In this document: piece after piece, positions 52,849 through 63,138 of the stretch
Layout of the letters: each line of letters begins with the position of its first letter
Numbering within the stretch: the stretch's first letter is position 1
Assembly: GCF_932526225.1 (NCBI RefSeq)
Contig: NC_064039.1
Location: 2,006,001 to 2,070,000, forward strand
Source: Nematostella vectensis
Lineage: Eukaryota > Cnidaria > Anthozoa > Actiniaria > Edwardsiidae
Reading direction: 5' to 3'
Length of the DNA: 64,000 nucleotides
Notes under the pieces: model-generated
Database searches by the model: none
Told to the model about the DNA's origin: nothing
The model's input: only the letters and a program-made list of their open reading frames with translations
Position numbers and translations under genes: made by a program

Positions 52849-53872
52849 CCAACAATGCCACAAGCTAAATAGTGAATACCGTCACAGTGTCTGTCTCAAA
52901 CTAGGTGGCCAGGATAGATAGTGGATAACATCACAACGTATTATCGTTCTCAAGCAAGTGCTCAATATACGGCACAACAAAAAAGTATCACTATAGCCTT
53001 TAGTGTGCCTAGTATGACCACGCCATAGCCTGCATGCATGACATTTTCTCTTTAAAATGAAATATTAGCGTTTCTGACAAATTCATTGACAACTAAACGT
53101 CCTGGTATCTTTTGTTGCGTTAAATCTTGATTATCGGAGCTAATTCAGTGCATAATCGCGCTATAGTTTTTAGTCGGGATTCCTGTGGAGGAATCCTCGA
53201 GTTGAGAATTCGCGTTTGTTATTTTTATTTTGCTTGGAGTGACCTAGGGCCTTGGATTGACCTACTGTTACCTAGGGCCTTGGAGTGACCTACTGTTACC
53301 TAGGACCTTGGAGTGACCTACTGTTACAGTGAAAACCTGCGTATAAGATGTCAGGTCAAGTTCTTATACGCAGGCTTTTACTGTAGCTTATCTAACTGTT
53401 GCACAGATATATTTAAACAGCTCCAGGATTATCGTTTAAGGTGCACAAATGTAATTTTGTTCTGAAATAATCTCTTTAATGTTGCTTAAACAATTCGAAT
53501 AATATACATGGTTTCAAGCATGTTTTCCGACTCTTGTATGTTGAAGTTTCTTACTTTATATTGTTACATTTTGAAGTTTACATCCCCTTGTAATATTTCC
53601 TGTAAGATCTTAGTTTTATACATAAATTATTTAAAACTTTTAAGTCATATTTGATGTATTGCAATACAAACTTTCTCGAATATTGATATTGTCATTCATT
53701 TTGAACACCTACACAAAGCAGGATGCGCATTGCGCAGTGTGTAACAGAATGTGTTAACATTACTGCTTACAGCGCGGACAGTAAAACTGTGAACACCGGA
53801 AAAGTGTGGATTTTTTTTATCCGACTAATCATTCAACTGTCGACTTGTGGTTTGAATTATGTAGCGGTATAA
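52849..53872. other. SMC3 3' flank
   Basis: Contains the probable SMC3 3' UTR. About 53240-53330 has three copies of a roughly 34-bp unit (GACCTACTGTTACCTAGGGC CTTGGAGT). A near-perfect hairpin follows at 53327-53383. No further exon was recognised. Confidence 0.5.
53327..53383. other. 22-bp stem-loop downstream of SMC3
   Basis: CAGTGAAAACCTGCGTATAAGA (split here as CAGTGAAAACC + TGCGTATAAGA) pairs with TCTTATACGCAGG + CTTTTACTG across a 13-base loop, with two mismatches. It looks like a small palindromic transposon remnant rather than a terminator. Confidence 0.6.
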
Positions 53873-56075
53873 GTGTTTCATCACGGCAGGGTGTGACTTG
53901 TGGTCTGGAGTGTGTTACGTGGTAACGCAATGTGTTTCATCACGGCAGGGTGTGACTTGTGGTCTGGAGTGTGTTACGTGGTAACGCAATGTGTTATAAG
54001 TGTTTCATCACGGCAGGGTGTGACTTGTGGTCTGGAGTGCTGTAGCGCTAACACAATGTGTTATAAGTGTTTCATTACGGCAGGGTGCGACTCGTGGTCT
54101 GGAGTGTTGTAGCGGTAACACTATGTGTTTCACCACGGCAGGATGCGACTCGTGGTCTGCAGTGCTGTAGCGGTAACGCAATGTGTTATTGTTTCATCAC
54201 GGCAGGGTCTGACTTGTGGTCTGGAGTGTGTTACGTGGTAACGCAATGTGTTATATAAGTGTTTCTTCACGGCAGGGTGTGACTTGTGGTCTGGAGTGTG
54301 TTACGTGGTAACGCAATGTGTTAAAAGTGTTTCTTCACGGCAGGGTGTGACTTGTGGTCTGGAGTGTGTAGCGGTAACACAATGTGTTACAAGTATTTCA
54401 TTACGGCAGGGTGTGGCTTGTGGTCTGAAGTGTGTAACGTGGTAACACAATGTGTTACAAGTGTTTCATCACGGCAGGGTGTGACTTGTGGTCTGCAGTG
54501 CTGTAGCGCTAACACAATGTGTTATAAGTGTTTCATTACGGCAGGGTGCGACTCGTGGTCTGGAGTGTTGTAGCGGTAACACAATGTGTTTCACCACGGC
54601 AGGATGCGACTCGTGGTCTGCAGTGCTGTAGCGGTAACGCAATGTGTTATTGTTTCATCACGGCAGGGTCCGACTTGTGGTCTGGAGTGTGTTACGTGGT
54701 AACGCAATGTGTTATATAAGTGTTTCTTCACGGCAGGGTGTGACTTGTGGTCTGGAGTGTGTTACGTGGTAACGCAATGTGTTACAAGTGTTTCTTCACG
54801 GCAGGGTGTGACTTGTGGTCTGGAGTGTGTAGCGGTAACACAATGTGTTACAAGTATTTCATTACGGCAGGGTGTGGCTTGTGGTCTGAAGTGTGTAACG
54901 TGGTAACACAATGTGTTATAAGTGTTTCATCACGGCAGGGTGTGACTTGTGGTCTGCAGTGTGTAGCGGTAACACAATGTGTTATAAGTGTTTCACCACG
55001 GCAGGATACGACTTGTTGTCTGGAGTGTGTAGCGGTAACACAATGTGTTATAAGTGTTTCACCACGGCAGGATGCGACTTGTGGTCTGGAGTGTGTAGCG
55101 GTAACACAATGTGTTATAAGTGGTTCATCACGGCAGGGTGCGACTTATGGTCTGCAGTGCTGTAGCGCTAACACAATGTGTTATAAGTGTTTCATTACGG
55201 CAGGGTGCGACTCGTGGTCTGGAGTGTTGTAGCGGTAACACAATGTGGTTCATCACGGCAGGATGCGACTTGTGGTCTGAAGTGTGTAACGTGGTAACAC
55301 AATGTGTAACAAGTGTTTCATCACGGCAGGATGCGACTTGTGGTCTGGAGTGTGTAGCTGTAACACAATGTGTTATAAGTGTTTCATCACGGCAGGGTGC
55401 GACTTGTGGTCTGGAGTGTGTAGCGGTAACACAATGTGTTATAAGTGTTTCACCACGGCAGGATGCGACTTGTGGTCTTGAGTGTGTAGGGGTAACACAA
55501 TGTGTTATAAGTGGTTCATCACGGCAGGGTGCGACTTTGTGGTCTGCAGTGCTGTAGCGCTAACACAATGTGTTAAAAGTGTTTCATCACGGCAGGGTGC
55601 GACTTGTGGTCTGCAGTGCTGTAGCGCTAACACAATGTGTTATGGCAGGGTGCGACTTGTGGTCTGGAGTGTGTAGCGGTAACACAATGTGTTATAAGTG
55701 TTTAATCACGGCAGGGTGCGACTTGTGGTCTGGAGTGTGTAGCGGTAACACACTGTGTTACAAGTGTTTCATTACGGCAGGGTGCGACTTGTGGTCTGGA
55801 GTGTGTAACGTGGTAACACAATGTGTTACAAGTGTTTCATCACGGCAGGATGCGACTTGTGGTCTGGACTGTGTAGCGCTAACACAATGTGTTATGGCAG
55901 GGTGCGACTTGTGGTCTGGAGTGTGTAGCGGTAACACAATGTGTTATAAGTGTTTCATCACGCCAGGGTGCGACTTGTGGTCTGCAGTGCTGTAGCGCTA
56001 ACACAATGTGTTATAAGTGTTTCATTACGGCAGGGTGCGACTTGTGGTCTGGAGTGTGTAGCGGTAACACATGCT
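53873..56075 (+). repeat. Tandem array of a 59-69 bp unit between SMC3 and the phosphatase gene
   Basis: About 35 copies of GTGTTTCATCACGGCAGGGT, then GTGACTTGTGGTCTGGAGTG, then TGTAGCGGTAACACAATGTG and TTATAA. The units vary between GTTACGTGGTAACGCAATG and TGTAGCGCTAACACAATG types, and some lack TTATAAGTG. Block duplication is visible: about 53995-54460 recurs about 461 bp later. The final unit overlaps the 3' coding end of the minus-strand phosphatase gene. Confidence 0.92.
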
Positions 56076-56180
56076 CGTCCGCATGCCTCACTTGGTGGAG
56101 GGAGCAGTATGGTAGGTCACAATGAATTCGATTTACTGCGGGATAATACTGCCGATAGCACATCACTGCAATGGACATCC
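56011..56180 (-). CDS. Phospholipid phosphatase last exon running into satellite
   Basis: After TTTTACAG the frame reads [20 protein letters not shown] and [10 protein letters not shown], then [20 protein letters not shown] and AVMKHL, then stop at 56011. The last 18 or so residues are encoded by the reverse strand of the tandem array. A GTGAGG at the LHQ codons could instead be a donor to an unseen last exon, in which case the real C-terminus lies elsewhere. Confidence 0.65.
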
Positions 56181-59100
56181 CTGTAAAATTGTAAATTAGA
56201 ATAAAGGTTATATTAGGATATCTTAAACAGTTGAATATGATAGGCACCAAACAAATTTTCTAAAGTTATCATCTTGTGTACGTGTGTTAGTTGTCACCAT
56301 GACCCAAGTTTACCCATAACATGCAAGATATTTAACTGCTTATGTAATAAGATTGTAATTAGAATGGTGGCTTAGTGATTACTTATACACTTCGAGAAGC
56401 TTGGTAGATATGTTCCTCGAGTCAGATGGATTTAAGTGGTTGTAAAACAATCGTCTTAAAAATAATTTCATTAAAAAATATAACCTCATATCATACAGTA
56501 CTGCCAAATTTCTATATTTTTTGTCTAATCCCCCAGTAGTCATGTTACCTACTAATTTAAAGAAAAAAGACATTCAACATATATTATGGATTATTTAACT
56601 CTTTTTTTTTCCGATACGTTTACTAATTTTCTTTATTTCAGCCTTATTGTTACTGTATAATAGGCGTTCATTCCCATAAGGCCAAAGAGCCAGAGAGCTA
56701 GGCCAAGTTTGGTTTGTAACGGAAATATACTACGTAGCATGTTTCACTGTCTCGGAGGCCCGCTACTAAGCACTTATGCCTTACTGATGGGACTTTGTGC
56801 CGAATGTCAACGGGAAAGAGTTGTTTATCCATTTCTGCGGCATATAACGCTCAAGCAAAAGTGTAATCTCAAAGACACTACGCACTTTATTTACTTCATC
56901 AGAAGTCTATAAAAGGGCGAAAGATTCATTGATTTAAATATCTTTGATGTCCATAGCTTACTGAAACTTTTCAGTACACGCATTCTCTCCTCTTGCCACC
57001 CTCTTAGTTATAAGAAGGGTTTGTGTCTAGGGAGATGGCCTACGTCCGTTGAGAACAAATTCCTCACTTGCCACCTTCTAAGCCGAAATCCGCAACTTAT
57101 TCTAGATACGGTTACGGGATTTCACAACATACATAACGGCGAGTGTTGAATTCACGGACAGGCAAAATGCGTTTTGAGGCAAACATGGCATCTAATAAAC
57201 GAATCTAAACATTTTGTCATGAGGTTCCACCCGGCTAAACAGAATCTTCTAAAGATTCTTATAAAAAACTGGCAACTTATCACGGATCTCAGCCTCATAC
57301 GGCTAGAATCTTTAATGAACCTATAGTCTCTTATAGAAAGGAGAAACCGCTTATAGACTTTTAAGTCAGAGCGACAATCTCCCATAAAGGACTAGGTATC
57401 AAAGCAGATTTATTTACAATTGTGGCGGGTGTGGCTGTTGGCAATATTACACAACTGACTTGCTTAGACTACGGTCTTAAACTCCACGGCCCCCGTAACG
57501 CGAAAGCCTTTCGAGGATTCACCCACAATTGATCTAGGTAGCCGGACTTTTTTGTTCCAGTCCACATACCAATATAAATTTGCAGACAAGTCGAGGGAAT
57601 GCAAAAATCTTCCTGATACAAATATCTGTCTATTTTTGCTTCCTATGGTTTAACAATAGCGCTACCACGCGACCGTGTCACCGACAATAGGCCTTTTGTT
57701 TTCGAAACATAGCCTACCTTAAAATGACGCGGATCGAAATAGTGTAAAACGCTAGATAGCCAATCACCGACTAGTCACTTCAATGAATGATTCGTCCGAC
57801 CTCTGATATATAAACGGGCCCGTGGCTTCATGTCACAATCCGCTAATCGAGCATACTTTACGAAGTCCTCATTAGCAACCTAGCGAAAAACAACTGACGA
57901 AGGTCTCTTCATTAAGAGTCCGAAACCGGTCTTGTAAACGCTATAACCGCCCACCGATTTTTCATCAAACGATGACATCGGAAGGCACCTTAGACGAGAT
58001 GAGCGAGCCCTCTCTCAGAAAAAGCCAGATTTAGCCAAAGTGCACTTTGAATTCTACGAGTTACAGTGGCGATTCTCGGCAGCCTCAAATCTTCCTGTTT
58101 GATTTTAAAAAATCTATTAAAACAGGAGTGAGCTGTACTGCAGATATGTCCTAAATAACTCTAAGAAACTTAAGATGCACAAAGAAAGCGCTTATGTCAG
58201 GTCGAGCAACGCTCCTATAGACGTGAAACATTAAAGAACGACAAATTCCACCACAAAGACATATAATATGTCACCTAAGGCTTTTGTCACCACATAAACC
58301 ACGTCTAGCGTATATCGTCCTCCGTAGATCCATTTCTGCGGCATATAACGCTCAAGCAAAAGTGTAATCTCAAAGACACTACGCACTTTATTTACTTCAT
58401 CAGAAGTCTATAAAAGGGCGAAAGATTCATTGATTTAAATATCTTTGATGTCCATAGCTTACTGAAACTTTTCAGTACACGCATTCTCTCCTCTTGCCAC
58501 CCTCTTAGTTATAAGAAGGGTTTGTGTCTAGGGAGATGGCCTACGTCCGTTGAGAACAAATTCCTCACTTGCCACCTTCTAAGCCGAAATCCGCAACTTA
58601 TTCTAGATACGGTTACGGGATTTCACAACATACATAACGGCGAGTGTTGAATTCACGGACAGGCAAAATGCGTTTTGAGGCAAACATGGCATCTAATAAA
58701 CGAATCTAAACATTTTGTCATGAGGTTCCACCCGGCTAAACAGAATCTTCTAAAGATTCTTATAAAAAACTGGCAACTTATCACGGATCTCAGCCTCATA
58801 CGGCTAGAATCTTTAATGAACCTATAGTCTCTTATAGAAAGGAGAAACCGCTTATAGACTTTTAAGTCAGAGCGACAATCTCCCATAAAGGACTAGGTAT
58901 CAAAGCAGATTTATTTACAATTGTGGCGGGTGTGGCTGTTGGCAATATTACACAAATATTATTCAGCTCCTTTTTCTAGTCTCGCTTACCCGGGAGTTGA
59001 AATGATTCTGGAAACACAAACTGTATCTGCCTTTAGCGAAGTGTCATAAAAACACTGGGAAAAACAGCTATGTAAGCTAAGCAGGTGCACCTGTGCTGAT

Positions 59101-62100
59101 GATGCTACTGAATTATTAAAAAGGGTAGATCAAGAAACCGATTCTAACATAAATTTTTCGATTTTTCACGTAAATCGTATCCTATTATCTAAAATTTAAA
59201 ATCATTAGAATAAAGAAAACATCTGACAATGACAGAACAATCCTTCCTTTTAAAAATATTCAAAATTAAAAAAAATTCATGTGTTTTACTGGTCGCGCTG
59301 TATAGAATACCGCAACACTCTTTTTTGATTTCCTTTCTTTGTTTAGACTTGTCAACAGCCCAATCTACGAGCCGGGCCTATACCCTAAAACGCAAGCGAC
59401 ATCCTTCAACAAAGCTGCAGATTGTTATGCCGAGATACCATTCAAGATCGACCTTAGAGGCGTCAGCTTCAGGGGCGTACCCAGGGGAATGGCCTAGGGG
59501 GCCCGGGCCCCCCCTTTTTAGCAGCCAAAAATACAGTAAATGTATGAGGCATTATCTAAAATACAGGAGAAAATGCCTTGAATATCCCTTTTGGGCCCCC
59601 TCCTGTAAAAAATCCTGGCTACGCCCTTGAGCTTCACCATCGCAGCCTGGGTCAAATGGAAAAGCCAGACAGTAGCAGTAACTAAAATCATCACTGATTG
59701 GGGGCCAGAGCCATATCACTTTAGATTTGGGTTTAGATGGGGTATAGTAGAATTTAAAAGAAAATACATCGACAAAACGGATTTTAATGTAGTCTCAGAG
59801 AAGACCCTGCCGATTGGCACATGTGGGACGTGGGACGTGGGACGTGGGACGAGATGGTGGGTCTAGCTAAGCTGTATCTAGACGGTCAACAGATTTGTTT
59901 AAAGTTTGGCTCTGACAAAGAATTTGCAGGACCAGTGCACAAGGCCACTGCACGGTTCCATCATTGACTTGTACGTGTTTCAATAAGTGAAGAATCAGCA
60001 GCAACTCGATGACGTTAGGGGTGAGTTGCTAAAGAATTGTGAGGTACTAGTACTAGCAGAACTTGATGACCTCAGGGGTGAGACGCATACTTGAAGGTTA
60101 ATCATACTTAGCGTGAGGTCTTAAACAGGAGGTTCCGATATAAAAGGAGTAAGACCGCCCTTTTTCGTACTTTACCATTCATTGGCACGAGTGGTACAGT
60201 CTAGGAAACATTTGCCTTGAATTCCTCTAGAAAAGGCTTGTTTGTTCCAAAATGCCTTCACATGTTTCTTCTTACATACAGGGTTCTGATAACAGATCAC
60301 TAATCAGATTAATATATTTTCCTTGTATGCACTTACTTTGCACGAAAAGGAGTTTAATGTCTCAGTCAGCCTGCACTAACCCAAATATATCTTCAACATT
60401 GCTTATTTCTTTCAGCCCCGATGGATGACAACATGGTGTTCATGCATCATCCAGGCCACCTCACAGGTCACGTGATGTCTTCTCAAAGTGGACTGGACCG
60501 TCGTGCCTGTATGGTGCTATGCGCGCGCACCCCAACTTGTGCCTCCTTTAACTATCAGCGCTCAGGGGGGACCTGTGCATTGAGCAATGCTACCCGAGCG
60601 GAGTACACTGGGGATTTTGTAGAGTCTGTTGATACCACAGAGTATTTTGAAAGGCTCCAATGCACGCTGACTCCATGGCACTAAAAAATACTTAAAACAG
60701 CTGGTTGCCTAGACTTTGTTTTATAGTGTTACCCCACAGTCTGTTGGTTTTACATAAGGAACAGCTGTTCCAGTTTGCATGAATATTTGAATCGTTGGGG
60801 AAGAGGGAAAGTCATGCTTGCACACAATAGGAAGAAACGCTTGTATGGTTAACACAAGCAAAACCTTGACCTTTTGGAAAGTGAAAGTTCCTCAGTTCCA
60901 TACTGTTTTGTGTCCCTTTGCAATCAACAATGAGGAACATATTTGTCAAGCTTGGAGCTGTTTCTTTTTAGGGACACAAGATAATCATTTTTTTAACACT
61001 AAGCACCCATGTCAACCAAAAAAAACATGTTATAAAGTTACACTAAGCCACAAATATTAATGTCAAGTGTTGTGGAATTTCTCATTCCATTAGAAATACC
61101 AAGAAACAAACTGCAACCTTACACAACATGGACTAGACTTATGGCATCACACTAAGATACTGCAATTATTTACATTGAAGGATATTATATCTACAATTAG
61201 GCTTACCTAAAATGGAACCGACAGTAATATCTGAAAAACGACAAGATAACACTAGAAATTGTATATATATATATTTATATAGTTAGTCAGCATAAGGGGT
61301 ACCCCCAATAGGGAATTAAGATTTATTTGTGATAATCATTTTGTAAATATTCTCTTTTGGCTGATTATTTTTACTAAATGTCAAAATCTCCTTTGAGTGA
61401 AGCATTAGGAGATGGGACCTTCCTTTTGTGTTGAAAGACTGGAAACACAAAAGAAATGTCCTACCCACTTACAACACCAAATTCAAATCTAGACCCAAAA
61501 CCAGAAAACTTCAGGAAATGGACTAGAACCCAGGCCACAGAGGTGAGAGGCTAGTGTGCAAACCAACAGGCCATGGGTGCCTTTATTATTATATTAGTAT
61601 TATAAGCACTAAGCACTAAAGGGTACCTTGCCAGTGGTGCTTGTAGTCCGAATATCTGGTAAGTGCTATGGCTGTTGCTCCAAGCAAGGGGGCGACGGCA
61701 AGACACACCCTCCAACCATAACCACGCCCATTTAGATTGAAACATTGGAGCTTGCCAGCCAGGTATAAAGACAGGAATCCCAGACTACAAAAAGACCCTG
61801 GGGATATATAAAGAACAAGTCATATAAAAATAACTACAAAATGGCCTTAGATGCTTGCTGTATGTGAGCTTTCCTGTTGATGTTTAGCAGTTTTTGAGTA
61901 CTACTGACAAATGCATGCTTGGCTGCTGTTAGTTTTGGTTTGTTGGAAGGCATGTTGGCAGTTTTGCTGAGTACTACTGACAAATGCCTGCTTGGCTGAT
62001 GTTAGTTTTGGTTTGTTGGAAGGCATGTTGGCAGTTTTGCTGAGTACTACTGACAAATGCCTTCTTGGCTGCTGTTAGTTTTGGTTTGTTGGAAGGCATG

Positions 62101-63138
62101 TTGGCAGTTTTGCTGAGTACTAACATGAGGAATGGCCACTTGGGAAACTTTTCCTCCCTTCCATCACAGCATCCGGGTCACCGTCACAATTGTTATCTCG
62201 TGTGGGGACTCCATTCGGATAACACCTCCAGAAGAAATCTGGGCGAGGTCTGAAAAAGATAAATTTTAAACTCATGTACATTTAATCCACTAATATCAAT
62301 GATCATGAAAATCCTGATAATAACCCAGGATTTTTATTTTATTTATTTTCTTTTGGGGGGGAATGGATCAGTTTCAGCTGATTATATCTTTTTGAGAAGG
62401 GGTATAAAAACCCTGATTTCAACAGTCGATATGTTGCCATATCTGCCAACTCTCCTGGTTTTCACTGAAGGTTTTTAGCCTTCATCTCCCAGCAAAAAAA
62501 TCGAAAATACCAAAATACATTTACTGTAATCTCTCTGGAAAATTCATTGAGAATTTCTTATACAGTTCTTGTATTTAATGCACCATCTCCCGGTTTTTTA
62601 GCTTTCAAAGTTGGCAAGTATGGGTTGCATAATCTGGTAGACCGTGTTCAAATCTCACCCACCTTCCTACCATAATTTTAACAATATTTGTTATCACTCC
62701 ATCTAGCGCCAATGCCAAATATAAGCCTGTTGAAAGACAGAAATAATTAGTTTTATTAACAATTTATAGCCAGGAAAAAACAGGCTAGATATAATCTCAC
62801 TTGAAAAAAAACACACTGCACCTTACCTAACAAAGCCTGTCGGGCATCTAGCTTATCTTTTCTGAGAGTAGATACAATTATTATTGTGACGGTTGGTACT
62901 ATAAATACTATTGCCTAAAAAAATAAATGAGAGTATTATAAGAGCATGAAGTGATAAATTAAAGACTAAAGATGTGACAGGCCATTGGCACTTATAGGGT
63001 GAACTTATTCAGGTAAAAACAACACTTACAAAGAGTGTAGGTGTAGGTATGACATCACTGGTTGAGCGAGGGTTCTTGTAAAGCCACATTTCCTCATCAT
63101 GGATAAGTCTTATAAATGGCTTCGCCTCTTCTAAAAAA
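56011..63138 (-). CDS. Phospholipid phosphatase, PLPP4/PLPP5 type (5' end missing)
   Basis: Multipass membrane phosphatase of the PAP2 superfamily; relatives dephosphorylate phosphatidic acid and diacylglycerol pyrophosphate. Minus-strand exons in order: 63138-63030, 62914-62827, 62726-62663, 62249-62125, 61797-61627, 61230-61207, 56180-56011. Phases agree throughout. Segments: [31 protein letters not shown] followed by [11 protein letters not shown] (motif KX6RP); [12 protein letters not shown] (motif PSGH); [29 protein letters not shown] (motif RX5HX3D); [25 protein letters not shown]. All three catalytic motifs are intact. The N-terminal exon(s) were not found up to 64000. The last intron (56181-61206) holds a LamG-PAN locus on the other strand. 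PLPP4 and PLPP5 cannot be told apart here. Confidence 0.88.
56827..58955. mobile_element. LTR-like element: two 628-bp direct repeats flanking 873 bp
   Basis: 56827-57454 and 58328-58955 appear identical, offset 1,501 bp. Each repeat has a TATA box (CTATAAAAGGGCG, near 56907 and 58408) followed by an initiator-like stretch, as in an LTR promoter. The interior has another TATA-like run (GATATATAAACGGGCCC near 57807) but no gag/pol coding. It is best explained as a non-autonomous LTR element (TRIM-like). A partial 1.5-kb tandem duplication is the alternative, since no clear TG...CA ends or target duplication were found. Short open frames inside (57152-57385 and copy) are not credible genes. Confidence 0.6.
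59347..60684 (+). pseudogene. LamG-PAN/apple domain gene fragment with decayed LamG exon
   Basis: Exon 1 (59347-60020, acceptor TTTGTTTAG, donor GGG|GTGAGT) encodes a LamG/concanavalin-like domain: [42 protein letters not shown] and [10 protein letters not shown]. It is broken by a 159-bp MITE, a 7-bp repeat (TGGGACG x4) that leaves the wrong frame, at least one more frameshift near 59955 and an in-frame stop. Exon 2 (60416-60684, acceptor TTTCTTTCAG) is intact and joins in phase ([11 protein letters not shown]). It encodes a PAN/apple domain with paired Cys ([27 protein letters not shown]) ending in TAA. No start exon was found. It lies antisense in a phosphatase intron. Confidence 0.72.
59471..59629. 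mobile_element. 159-bp MITE inserted in the LamG exon
   Basis: The left end GGGGCGTACCCAGG pairs with the reverse complement of the right end, CAAGGGCGTAGCCAGG. It is flanked by AGCTTC(A) on both sides (59465-59470 and 59630-59635). Removing it rejoins GVS and FTIAAW in one frame, so the insertion came after the exon was coding. The interior contains GGGCCCGGGCCCCCCC and GGGCCCCCTCC. The superfamily is uncertain, perhaps hAT-like. Confidence 0.78.
61207..61230 (-). CDS. 24-nt microexon of the phospholipid phosphatase gene
   Basis: Minus strand: acceptor CGTTTTTCAG, exon ATATTACTGTCGGTTCCATT TTAG, donor GTAAGC. With one base from the previous exon and two from the next it encodes DITVGSILG. 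This fills exactly the gap between HHWQ and [11 protein letters not shown], where human PLPP4 has DSFVGGVIG. Confidence 0.88.
   Translation of the reverse strand: MLLSVPF
61430..61583 (-). mobile_element. Candidate tRNA-derived SINE head
   Basis: On the minus strand GGCACCCATGGCCTGTTGGT has an A-box-like TGGCCTGTTGG, and GGTTCTAGTCC about 40 bp later is a good B box. Downstream sequence is T/G-rich without a tRNA 3' end. It lies 44 bp from phosphatase exon 61627-61797. Confidence 0.5.
61896..62124. repeat. 73-bp minisatellite abutting the phosphatase exon 4 donor
   Basis: Three full copies and the start of a fourth of GAGTACTACTGACAAATGCC, TTGGCTGCTGTTAGTTTTGG, TTTGTTGGAAGGCATGTTGG and CAGTTTTGCT, exact period 73. 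The last GAGTACTAAC ends at the minus-strand donor (exon edge 62125, donor GTTAGTACTC), so the intronic side of that splice site is itself a repeat unit. Confidence 0.9.

Noticed and set aside
53900-56186. Cys/Trp-rich open frames (for example VVWSVLRGNAMCYKCF) suggesting a small secreted Cys-rich protein
   Set aside because: They come from the tandem array in several frames, with no signal peptide or consistent start.
57152-58886. Duplicated 77-codon minus-strand frame, [14 protein letters not shown]
   Set aside because: It lies inside both copies of the LTR-like repeat and resembles no family I know; duplication of the DNA explains its conservation.
62610-62662. Possible tRNA-like B box (GTGTTCAAATCTC) next to phosphatase exon 62663-62726
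   Set aside because: No matching A box or cloverleaf could be drawn; too weak to call a tRNA or SINE.
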